Of a DNA stretch of 64,000 nucleotides, positions 12,099 to 20,153 are shown one piece after another. Under the pieces are notes generated by a model. That model was given only the letters and a program-made list of their open reading frames with translations. It searched no databases and had not been told where the DNA came from. How positions within the stretch are numbered: the first letter of the stretch is position 1; each line of letters begins with the position of its first letter. A program made the position numbers and the translations under genes. The stretch is from Lepraria neglecta (Eukaryota; Ascomycota; Lecanoromycetes; Lecanorales; Stereocaulaceae), in the NCBI GenBank assembly GCA_033220425.1, contig CM065652.1, forward strand, positions 496,001 through 560,000, written 5' to 3'.

Positions 12099-12326
12099 AT
12101 GTATTATCTGCCGAGAAGCGAGGCCAAGACCGACGGTGATGTTGAGAGCCTACTCAACACGAGTGTGCTCCGGGAGATGTGCGTTCTTCTCGATGAACTG
12201 ACGGGCGTTCCCACAATGGGCCAGCTCCAGGCAGAGCAAATATACGACAGGATAGACCTCATCAAGGCCTAGACACTGCAGGATCTGTTATCAAGAGAGC
12301 TTGAAATGCCGTTCATGGGCCCCTAA
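12099..12326 (+). pseudogene. Unidentified coding-like fragment
   Basis: Reading from ATG 12099 gives 57 well-balanced residues (segments LPRSEAKTDGDVES, LREMCVLLDELTGVP, AEQIYDRIDLIKA), a TAG at 12270-12272, then TLQDLLSRELEMPFMGP in the same frame to TAA at 12326. The amphipathic pattern looks like genuine protein sequence rather than chance. It lies 40 bp after the reductase remnant and could be the tail of a lost neighbouring gene. The family is not recognised. Confidence 0.35.
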
Positions 12327-12684
12327 GACGAGGAACCCTATCGTTGATTCGATAGTCCCTGTTGACCAATTCCCGCCCTGTTTTCTTCTGGCCCAATGTA
12401 ATTACTAGCGTGCGTCACAATCAAGCAATTCTGGCAGGTATTGCGTTTCCATGTCAGAAAAATCAAAACCGTTGTACCTATCCCAAGCAATCTCAACACC
12501 AGCAACTCGGAGATTACAATTGTAACTCCAACTGGTAGCAAAGCAGCTTAATCTCGAGCCATTAAACCGTTTGACACAACGTGTACTGTATGGTGAAATC
12601 AACGTGGTAAAGGGGAATGTGGTATATCTGGTTCCTACACTGTAATTCGCATCGCCGGCTTCTCATTCCCGGATACCCAGTGTC
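12327..12684. other. Intergenic region
   Basis: Nothing recognisable between the fragment and the 3' end of the kinase-like gene. Confidence 0.4.
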
Positions 12685-13473
12685 TCATACCTTTCCCAAA
12701 TGTACCGGATTGTCGGATCCCAGATCTTGCAAAACCGCCTCCGCCGAGTCATATTCCCCGGTCCAGCACTTGTGGGTTACGTAGTTCATCAAGAGAGAAT
12801 CCATCTCGGGGAATTGGTGGGATGCAAATCTCGCCTCGATTTGCTCTTCATTATTGAAAGAATCCATGTCCGGAAATGGTTCGTGGCCTTGCAAAATATA
12901 GTAAAAAGTTGAACCGAGAGCGAAGATGTCGGTCTTCCGGTCGGAGTAGTTGGGATCGGCTGGAGGCATGAACGACTTGATATTCTCTCGGGCAAGGCCG
13001 TCCTTATCGACGCTCCCGTCCGGCCGGAGAAGACGTCCTTGGAAGTCACAAAGTTTGACCGTCAAATTTCTATCCAGGAGAAGATTATTGACGTTGATAT
13101 CGCAGTGAATAACGCCTGCATTATGTATTACGGCAACAGCTTCGGTAGCTTGACGTGCCCATACGAGACTCTGTTGCCATGTTGGTATGTTGTCTTTGAG
13201 AAATTGGGCTATAGATCCGCACAGTGCACGTTCAAGTAGAAGGCCGTCATCTCTCTGGCCCTTATAACCGATAATATGCCTATGAGGTCCTATCTTTCTC
13301 AGGATTTGAGCTTCAAGGTCTAGAATCTTCAGTGCTGTTTTGTCGCCTGGGGTTTTTGGATATTTGAGGACGGTCGTCTCGTCTATAGTGCCTATAAAGC
13401 TATCGGTGCCTAAACCGAGGAACTCAATAACCCCTTCCGGTTTATAGAAGGGTCTGTAGACCTCCGTAGCCAT
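12685..13473 (-). CDS. Fungal-type protein kinase-like protein
   Basis: A single-exon frame of 262 residues with a protein-kinase fold. The N-lobe has GLGTDSFIG as a degenerate glycine loop and VLKYPK carrying the ATP-binding lysine. The catalytic loop is HCDINVNNLLL (HRD replaced by HCD, catalytic Asp and Asn kept). The metal-binding motif is DFQ instead of DFG. After it come KTDIFALGSTFYYILQGHEPF and a C-lobe ending in CWTGEYDSAEAVLQDL. At 262 residues it is about the minimum kinase size, with no extra domains. HCD with a modified DFG motif is common in an expanded ascomycete kinase family that often sits in accessory regions; this gene adjoins a decayed gene and a repeat island, which fits. 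Activity is plausible but not assured. Confidence 0.8.
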   Translation of the reverse strand: MATEVYRPFYKPEGVIEFLGLGTDSFIGTIDETTVLKYPKTPGDKTALKILDLEAQILRKIGPHRHIIGYKGQRDDGLLLERALCGSIAQFLKDNIPTWQQSLVWARQATEAVAVIHNAGVIHCDINVNNLLLDRNLTVKLCDFQGRLLRPDGSVDKDGLARENIKSFMPPADPNYSDRKTDIFALGSTFYYILQGHEPFPDMDSFNNEEQIEARFASHQFPEMDSLLMNYVTHKCWTGEYDSAEAVLQDLGSDNPVHLGKV

Positions 13474-14326
13474 TTGGTAGATGTCTGTGGCTGTGTTTCG
13501 TGCTGGGTACGTACAAATTGAGGTTCAAGTAATGATGTGCAAGGGCAGCGATAATTTGGAAGTATTTGTGCTGCCAACAGTCACTGAACGTATAGTGCTC
13601 ACGGGGCCTACAGGGTTTGCAAGCCACAAGCCGACACAAGAACGCATTTACAAGGTACGCCGGCTGATATCTGGTGATTTGAACGTATTGAAATACTGTC
13701 AGGGCTATAATAACTTATCATGCTTGGTCACTTGAAGGAGTGGAGATTAAACTAGCTACCTAGTCGACTTGGCGAGTAGAGGACCCTAATCTGATAATCG
13801 AGGGGTAAAAACTCGCTACGGAAGCCTGAAGAAACTTTCGTACCGCCAGCCCTACCTGGTCCAAGCCTAAAATATCCTTTGACAGCCATATGGGCCGTCA
13901 CAGAAACTGTTTTTCTTTTCTCGGGAGTGGAGATTATCCAACAGCCTTGAAATTCACTATTTCAACATCTTGGGCAGACCCCTCCCTTCCTGGTGGAAGC
14001 TCCCGTATGCGAGTCCGTGATAGTATGTCCAGGGGCTGTAGGATTGGCGCATGGGACGATGTTATATTCGGTTCTCTCGTGCTTCGGCTGTGCGGTACAA
14101 TTGACCCATCTCACTAGGGTGATCATACGTGTACACATTCTGTCCCGGAGTATCAGCTGATGATATTAATATCGCTAGAGGCTGGGAAGGAGGAGCTACT
14201 TGTCCGAGGTTGGAATTTCTGGCCCAAATGCAGATATCCCAAAGATGACCAATGAAATATAATAACAGTGGCATCTACAATCAGGTACTCGCGGAACCAT
14301 TCGGACCTCTAAGCCTTCTTGCATTC
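13474..14326. other. Intergenic region
   Basis: No gene with support is seen. It lies between the kinase-like start and the TRIM element. Confidence 0.45.
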
Positions 14327-14331
14327 AAGAA

Positions 14332-15072
14332 TGTTGCAATGTGGCAATAGGCTGGGAAGGATGTCTAGCTAATGGGGGCCCCCAGGGCCAACATATATGG
14401 CCAAAACAGACAAAGAACGGTTAGCAACAGGCTTCTGGAATCGCATAGAAAGCAATCAAGTAACGGATTGCAACACTCCCCTCGATGCTAGAAACATATC
14501 CCTATTAGCGCTCCCCTCAACCCTGGACCCAAAACATTTATCGGCGTCCGAGAGGTCGTTGATAGTCCTGAGAATCTATATGTCTCCCCTGTATCCGGAC
14601 CGAAATACTCTCAGTAGCAACTGACTGAGGAGCCGTGCCTATAAAACTGTGTAGGGCTTGAGTAGTCGTCGTAGGCCTGAGAATTTATCTCCCCTGTATC
14701 CGGACTGAAATACTCCCAGAAATAACTGATTGAGGAGCCGTGCCTACAAAACCGTATAGGGCTTGAGTGGTCGTCGTAGGCCTGAGAATCCATATGTCTC
14801 CCCTGAGTTCTGACTCCATATCTGTAAGTCGATTGGCAAGCAAATCCGAGGGCTGAATGTATACAACGTAGATATCGTGCTGCGAGGGAACCTTCCCCAT
14901 AAAGGCGCAGCGGAATAGGCGCTGTCCGGGCTCATAACCTGGCAATAGGCTGGGAAGGATGTCTAGCTAATGGGGGCCCCCAGGGCCCCATATATGGCCA
15001 AAACAGACAAAGAACGGCTAGCAACAAGCTTCTGGAATCGCATAGAAAGCAATCAAGTAACGGATTGCAACA
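14332..15072 (+). mobile_element. TRIM-like small LTR element, non-coding
   Basis: A 741-bp element flanked by a perfect 5-bp target-site duplication AAGAA (14327-14331 and 15073-15077). Its left terminal repeat is 14332-14475 (144 bp, beginning TGTTGCAAT and ending ATTGCAACA, the TG..CA and short inverted ends typical of LTRs). The right repeat ends at 15072 and matches the left one from about 14940. Each contains a 12-bp palindrome TGGGGGCCCCCA. The 460-bp interior has no coding capacity and contains a tandem duplication. The size, lack of genes and LTR pair fit a terminal-repeat retrotransposon in miniature (TRIM). The TGTTG..CAACA ends are more Copia-like than Gypsy-like. The two repeats are similar but not identical, so it is old rather than recent. 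Confidence 0.75.
14567..14815. repeat. Tandem repeat of about 107 bp inside the TRIM
   Basis: Units begin CCTGAGAAT at about 14567, 14676 and 14781. The first two are nearly complete and share GAGGAGCCGTGCCTA; the third is truncated after CTCCCCTGAG. Confidence 0.8.
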
Positions 15073-15077
15073 AAGAA

Positions 15078-16053
15078 CCACCTCCGCGTGTACAACAAAT
15101 AGAGCTTCTTGGCAGCACCAGAAAACAGAAAATTGCCCCGTGCTCACCTTCGGGCCACCTAGGTCTGGCCGTTTCGGTTGACTCTATAAATAGAATATAA
15201 ATGAGGCAAAATACTTCTGCAGTCGTCGATAACCCGAGCTGGCGTCATTAAGAACCTGTATTGTACTGGATATTACAACAATTATGCATTGATGAAGTCT
15301 TCTGTGTACATAGAAGTTGGAGATATTTCCAATCCCCAAAACCATACTACGATTGGCAGCTATCCTAGCACTCAACTATTTCCAGTCGGAAAATTTGCTA
15401 TAGCGGCATATTCATGTGACCTACTTCGCCCGAATGGGTAAGGGGGCCCGAAGGGAGGAGGCATTACTTGCTGTTTATAAATGTACCTCTCCTTGCATTA
15501 CATCTATTGCTGGGAGCAGTGTTCTGTTGTTGATACTGCTCTCGTTGATGGGCGTCTATTCTGGCCGTTCCAGCCGCGTATCTCTGCTACCCATACCGTT
15601 CTCTCAGTTGGATATCCGTTATCTGGATATACGTCCCCAAAGCCCCTCTTAGTATCGTATGATTCATTCGCCTCCAGTTTCTCCCTCTGCAGCACATTCC
15701 CATGATCTTTTTAACACTATGACAATTGGCTTTCTCTGAAATCTTCCACACACATTAACCTCTACCAATTCTTAAGTCCCTCAAAATCCGTACATGACTC
15801 TTCTGATCAAGGCCTTTCAAGACGCGTACAAACTAGGTCACATCTGGTGAGAATCACAGTATTCTGACCGCAAGTTTGCGCAGAGAAAATGAGAGAGCTA
15901 TGGATGTTGAAGGTAGTGGTTATTTGGTCGTAGGTGAGGTCATGCCTGCATTCTGTCAGTAGTAGACTCACAAGGACGACCACAACCCCAGCGGTCTTAA
16001 GTATGAGTTTGTCTAGGTAGTGTGTTTTCATTCAAGGTGCTGGTAATTAGGAA
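15078..16053. other. Intergenic region, probably repeat debris
   Basis: Lies between the TRIM and the solo LTR. Short open frames occur on both strands without family signal. The stretch 15415-15640 has a TATAAA-like motif and LTR-like composition, but I could not define its ends. Confidence 0.35.
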
Positions 16054-16058
16054 GAAAC

Positions 16059-16202
16059 TGTTGCAATCCGTTGCTTGATTGCTTTCTATGCGATTCCAGA
16101 AGCCTGTTGCTAGCCGTTCTTTGTCTGTTTTGGCCATATATGGGGCCCTGGGGGCCCCCATTAGCCTAGACATCCTTCCCAGCCTATTGCCACATTACAA
16201 CA
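16059..16202 (-). mobile_element. Solo LTR of the TRIM family
   Basis: A 144-bp copy of the TRIM terminal repeat in inverted orientation, flanked by a perfect 5-bp duplication GAAAC (16054-16058 and 16203-16207). It is a solo LTR left by recombination. Its edge lies about 105 bp downstream of the stop codon of the ubiquitin-like gene, so it could contribute to that transcript's 3' end. Confidence 0.8.
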
Positions 16203-16307
16203 GAAACTCTAACCACCCAGCACGCCTAGCCCAATTTAGCGAATTGGCCAGGACGACCAGTGTCGAGCCACACTTGAAGTCAATTCGTTCTATCTTTTAG
16301 CACTGTA

Positions 16308-17195
16308 TCATCCACCGAGCAGCCGTAGAACCAAGTGAACGGTACTTTCACGTGTGATGTTGTAATACGCAAGCGTGCGGCCGTCTTCGAGTTGCTTTCC
16401 GGCATAGATCATTCGTTGCAGGTGAGCAGGGATACGCTCTCGCTCGTGTACTGCTTCTTTGAAGTCCTTCACTGTAAGCTTGGTGTCGAATATTATGTTT
16501 AGGGTCTTCCTACAGACATGTTAACCTGAATTGCGGCACCTCCTGATTAGCGTACCCAGTCAAAGTCCTAATGAAGACGTTCACCCCGCCATAACCAGCT
16601 TCTTTCCCGACGGAGGCAGCGCGGGGCTTCTCGAGGTGTTGTAGGATTATGTGATTTGTGGTCTGGGGGAGAACGTTGTGCAGTGAGGATTGTTGCCAGC
16701 AAAGCTCGAGGTGTTGCACTGAGATCGCAGTCAATTTGGATATTTTTTTCTTTACGTGATACACAAGGTCCCGCGTTGACAGCCAGAAGTATATCTTTTT
16801 TCCGTTGTGGATCTCGAGGGGTACCTTTAGAAGTGAGACGCAAATACCGTCCAACCTATGGACAAGAAGACTTACGCTTATTTCGAGAGACACCGTATTG
16901 ATCGTTTGCGCTGGCTCGGTCGAGGCCCGCACAAGTAATGTCAGAGTCGAGTCTCTGGGTATCGGTATCTCGGTCAATCGTTGCTCATTAGAGAGTGCCC
17001 CCAAAGAGCAGAATCTGTTCCTCTTGGAGTATACATTCTTCAAGGACGTTAGATTGCAGAGGTAGGTGCAGGCTTCGAACAGGTAACTTGGGTATACAAT
17101 TTATTCTTCACGTCCAGAATGCGGTCCGTATCGGACGCATCTACAGGAATGTTCTCACCCTCGGAAGTCCTCACAAACAGGCTAAGCTGAGGCAT
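16308..17195 (-). CDS. Tandem ubiquitin-like protein (three Ubl units), frame probably disturbed
   Basis: Three ubiquitin-like units occur in a row. Unit 1 starts at ATG 17195 ([17 protein letters not shown], then LDVKNKL) and continues as [12 protein letters not shown] and [17 protein letters not shown]. Unit 2 (about 16815-16620) aligns without gaps to ubiquitin over [20 protein letters not shown] and [11 protein letters not shown] but is very diverged. Unit 3 is close to ubiquitin: [10 protein letters not shown], an intron at 16555-16510, KTLNIIFD, then [19 protein letters not shown] and [12 protein letters not shown] followed directly by TGA (16308-16310). In unit 3 the K48 position is Lys, K63 is Arg, R72 is kept and R74 is Leu; the Gly-Gly terminus is exposed without processing. 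In unit 1 the region 17100-17000 cannot be read in one frame: an intron is likely, and there is a one-base discrepancy around a G5 run near 17010. The exons 17043-16556 and 16509-16308 do read through. It is either a decaying gene or one affected by sequence error. Confidence 0.7.
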
Positions 17196-17453
17196 ATCCC
17201 CAAGTGGCACGGAAATGGGAGAGCTCATCTATCATGGGTAGAAAACTACCGAAATCAATAATGCTAGGCTATACCGAATCTGGCGTTAGAGCCACGCCAA
17301 CATTCACCGAAGACCCGCAGAATACCTTCGCTACCTAACTTGCCAAAATCGCAGTACTTTGAGGAACTCTCTGTTTTCCCTTTGCTCGAATGAACCAAGC
17401 GTTTGGGCGGATGTAGAAAGTCGAATCGAGATTGATGGTGATCTGCTGCGAAA
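17196..17453. promoter_or_regulatory. Divergent promoter, ubiquitin-like / patatin-like pair
   Basis: The two start codons (17195 minus, 17454 plus) are 258 bp apart with no gene between, so the pair probably shares a bidirectional promoter. No specific site is recognised. Confidence 0.45.
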
Positions 17454-18734
17454 ATGCCTAAGGCTGCCCCACCCGGGCGTCGGCTCCGGCTCCTCTCACT
17501 TGGTACGACAGAACATGGACTCGATTCTTATGTAGATTGCTGACAATTGTTTGGCAGACGGATGCGGAGTCCGTGGCTTGTCATCTCTATTGATCCTGCA
17601 AAATTTGATGAAGAACATCGATCCCAAAAGGCTTCCTAAGCCATGTGAGATATTCGACATGATCGGGGGCACTAGTACTGGTGGGTATGTGTAAATTCGT
17701 CAGTAGTTCAAGCTGTGCTCGAGGAGTCTTGGCTCTAAACTCCTCTCAATCCGTGAAAAGCAGTCTCCTTTGGAGGCCTTTCCAGGCTGCCTCAAGTCCT
17801 GGGCTAAAATAATACCAACGAGCCTTTCCATCATCGGTGTTGTGATCGACTGGGGTCTGCTGGGTCAGAAACTGATGCGTTTTAATAGTCTCATTGCAGT
17901 AATGCTTGCTAGGCTCCAGATGGACGTGGATTCCTGCATCGATGCTTACTTGAAACTCTCCGAAAACGCATTCACTCGTCGTCGACACCGAGTTAACCTT
18001 TTCGGTAGAGTAGCTGACACCTGGCGTATTAAGGGGCGCTTTGAGTCCGACAAGCTCAAGCTCCAGATCATCAAACAGCTGAAAGAATTGCCCACGCCAC
18101 TGCCCACTGAAACCCTTTTTGTGGACGAATCTCTTCCTTCTGGTAAGTAAATATAGCGGAGACAAACGGACGAGGCATTGCTTCTGACAATGGTACCACT
18201 AGTTTTGTCTGCGCGGTACAAGCTTCCAACGGAGAAATCTGCCTCTTTCGCACGTACGATTCATCCAGTGCGTTGGATCTCAATCCGACCATTTGAGCTT
18301 GCCGGGCGACTTCAACGGCGACAACTTTCTTTAACCCGATAGAAATTGGTAGATATAAACAGAAGTTTGCAGACGGGGCACCTGGTCACAACAACCCTAT
18401 TCATTCGGTGCTCGACGAGGCCAATGACCACTGGGAAAATGCTGCTGCAAATTTGCAATGCATTGTTTCGATCGGTACTGGAGAGCCCCATTCTCTGCCT
18501 GTAGGAAATAATGCATGGGAGTTGGTGGAGACGTTGAAGACGATGGCTACCAAGTCCCAAGACACAGCCGAGCGCTTCGCCAGAGACCACCCGGAATTCG
18601 TGAGCCAGGGGAAATGGTATCGCTTCAATGTTGTCAAAGGTCTCGAGAGTGTGGGTTTGGAAGAGCATGAAAAATCAGACGTAATAGCCTCGGCGACGAG
18701 TACGTACATGCAAAAGGATGCCCAATCAACCTAA
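17454..18734 (+). pseudogene. Patatin-like phospholipase, disrupted
   Basis: Patatin-like enzymes hydrolyse acyl chains of membrane phospholipids with a Ser-Asp dyad. Exons 17454-17502, 17558-17684 and 17889-18142 give MPKAAPPGRRLRLLSL, the oxyanion loop DGCGVRG, the nucleophile elbow GGTSTGG and a helical segment (LQMDVDSCIDAYLKLSE). From 18203 the family pattern continues with FVCAVQASNGE, RATSTATTFFNP, the Asp of the dyad in FADGAPGHNNP and CIVSIGTGEP, ending at TAA 18732-18734. Both dyad residues are present. However, the intron 18143-18202 leaves the next exon one base out of phase, and a TGA at 18294-18296 replaces what is usually a Trp-Glu pair. The second intron (17685-17888, 204 nt) is four times the local norm. 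The host gene therefore looks inactivated. Family assignment is secure; whether a NACHT or TPR tail once followed is unknown. Confidence 0.75.
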
Positions 18735-18755
18735 GTCAAGGCTTTCTGTAGTAAG

Positions 18756-20153
18756 ATGAACGCTGGGCTAGGCAGAAATTCCCCTGCTGCGGTAGTGAAC
18801 GGTGAAGTTGCGCAGCTTCCACCGTCGAACGCTAAGGTCCGTGAACTTCCTAGCTCGAAGATAAGTCCTAAAGCTATCGAATACGTCCAAAGATACGCTG
18901 AAGAAGTGTCGTATAGGCCTGATAGCGATGATGCCGCTATAGAGGCTGGATGGATTGCGTTGCCTATGAAAATCTTCCAATCCGTTAAGGCTCATTGGTT
19001 CAGCCTGGCCGATAAAGCGACAGATCTGGACGGCCAGTCTTCTTGGTACAAGGTTCTCTATCGGGTGGCATTTGTGAAGCACTCAGCGGATGATAGTTTT
19101 CGAAGTCAAACAGGCCCAACAGTGAAATCATACAGATTCACTCAGGCATTTCCACAAGATCTTCGCCGCTGCTATGTGCCTATTTCGAATGCTCCTTGGT
19201 GTCCTGAAGCACCGGAAACGTTCATGGCTCACGTTCCAGTATCGGAAATTTGGCGTTTGGTCGCAAGCTTCAAGGCCGGCTATGACGAGTCGTCCTCGCG
19301 AGTAGATGGCCAAATCCTTCCTAGCAACATGGTCGTGGATATTGAAGCTAGGGAAAACGACCAACCAATCATTCGGATCAAGTTCAAACCGCTCATTAAG
19401 GGCTGCGTGAAATGTGCCCCGCCTCTCGGTCTGGCTGAGGCCATGTGTGGCCACTCAAACATACCAATCCAACCCGGTATATCTGGGGAGATTTTGACCA
19501 ATCAGTCGTCGGAATTTCAACTCAGCGCAATACCGCTACCCTTCGCATTGGTTACCGTTGTTATCGCTACGGTATGGAGGGTCATCCCATACCGGCATGC
19601 GGCATGGCTCAGCCAGGAATTGGAGACTTTGAGACGCATATGTCATTCTTTGTGGGATCACGAAGATGCCATCGACCTTTCGCAGCTGGATGTCCCCATC
19701 AAAGTTTTGCTCCAGGAACTCTCATCATACCTGGTAGCCGTTGACCTTAGGCTAACGTCTTTACGCTCACCTGTTGGCGATGTAACCATCACCCCTATCC
19801 AACCTCTGCAAGGATACAATTCTCTGAACCTGCCACCCTGTAGGCATTCTCTTCTGGAATCCACAAAAGCCTTCTTCACTTCTCCAGAGCAGAGAATGGA
19901 ACCAATCGAAGTTGAAGATGTTCTACGTCTGCTCAAACAGCCGCAGCCAGAGGTCGTAGAACATAGATTCGGACTGGTTGAAAACGGCGTTGTGGAGGAG
20001 TGGTGGAGGGCCTATTTTGGAGAGCCGCGAGCTCGGTGGATCGCGCTTGCATTGATGCTGAATGCCATGGCCAATCTGACAGATGTTGCATTTCTGCCTA
20101 GCAAATATGATGTATTGCTGGACTCTGCATCGGGGCTTTGTTATTTAGCCTGA
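18756..20153 (+). CDS. Orphan 465-residue protein downstream of the patatin-like gene
   Basis: An intact single-exon frame from ATG 18756 to TGA 20153, starting 21 bp after the stop of the phospholipase frame. No domain is recognised. The chain has a charged N-terminal region (KISPKAIEYVQRYAEE), a Trp-rich segment (WIALPMKIF, AHWFSLADK), a Cys pair (GCVKCAPP), one hydrophobic stretch near residues 258-275 (PLPFALVTVVIATVW) that could be a single membrane helix, and a helical C-terminus with EEWWRAYFGEP and WIALALMLNAMANL. The closeness to the phospholipase raises the possibility that it was once the C-terminal part of the same protein or a co-regulated partner. Its intact frame beside a disrupted neighbour suggests it is or was recently under selection. 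Confidence 0.6.
   Translation: MNAGLGRNSPAAVVNGEVAQLPPSNAKVRELPSSKISPKAIEYVQRYAEEVSYRPDSDDAAIEAGWIALPMKIFQSVKAHWFSLADKATDLDGQSSWYKVLYRVAFVKHSADDSFRSQTGPTVKSYRFTQAFPQDLRRCYVPISNAPWCPEAPETFMAHVPVSEIWRLVASFKAGYDESSSRVDGQILPSNMVVDIEARENDQPIIRIKFKPLIKGCVKCAPPLGLAEAMCGHSNIPIQPGISGEILTNQSSEFQLSAIPLPFALVTVVIATVWRVIPYRHAAWLSQELETLRRICHSLWDHEDAIDLSQLDVPIKVLLQELSSYLVAVDLRLTSLRSPVGDVTITPIQPLQGYNSLNLPPCRHSLLESTKAFFTSPEQRMEPIEVEDVLRLLKQPQPEVVEHRFGLVENGVVEEWWRAYFGEPRARWIALALMLNAMANLTDVAFLPSKYDVLLDSASGLCYLA

Noticed and set aside
15415-15700. Possible further LTR remnant with TATAAA motif
   Set aside because: No matching second copy, no clear TG..CA ends and no target-site duplication found.
15807-16031. 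74-codon minus-strand frame with GTGAGT and CTGACAG-like motifs
   Set aside because: The implied intron would be about 26 nt, too short, and the frame abuts the solo LTR.
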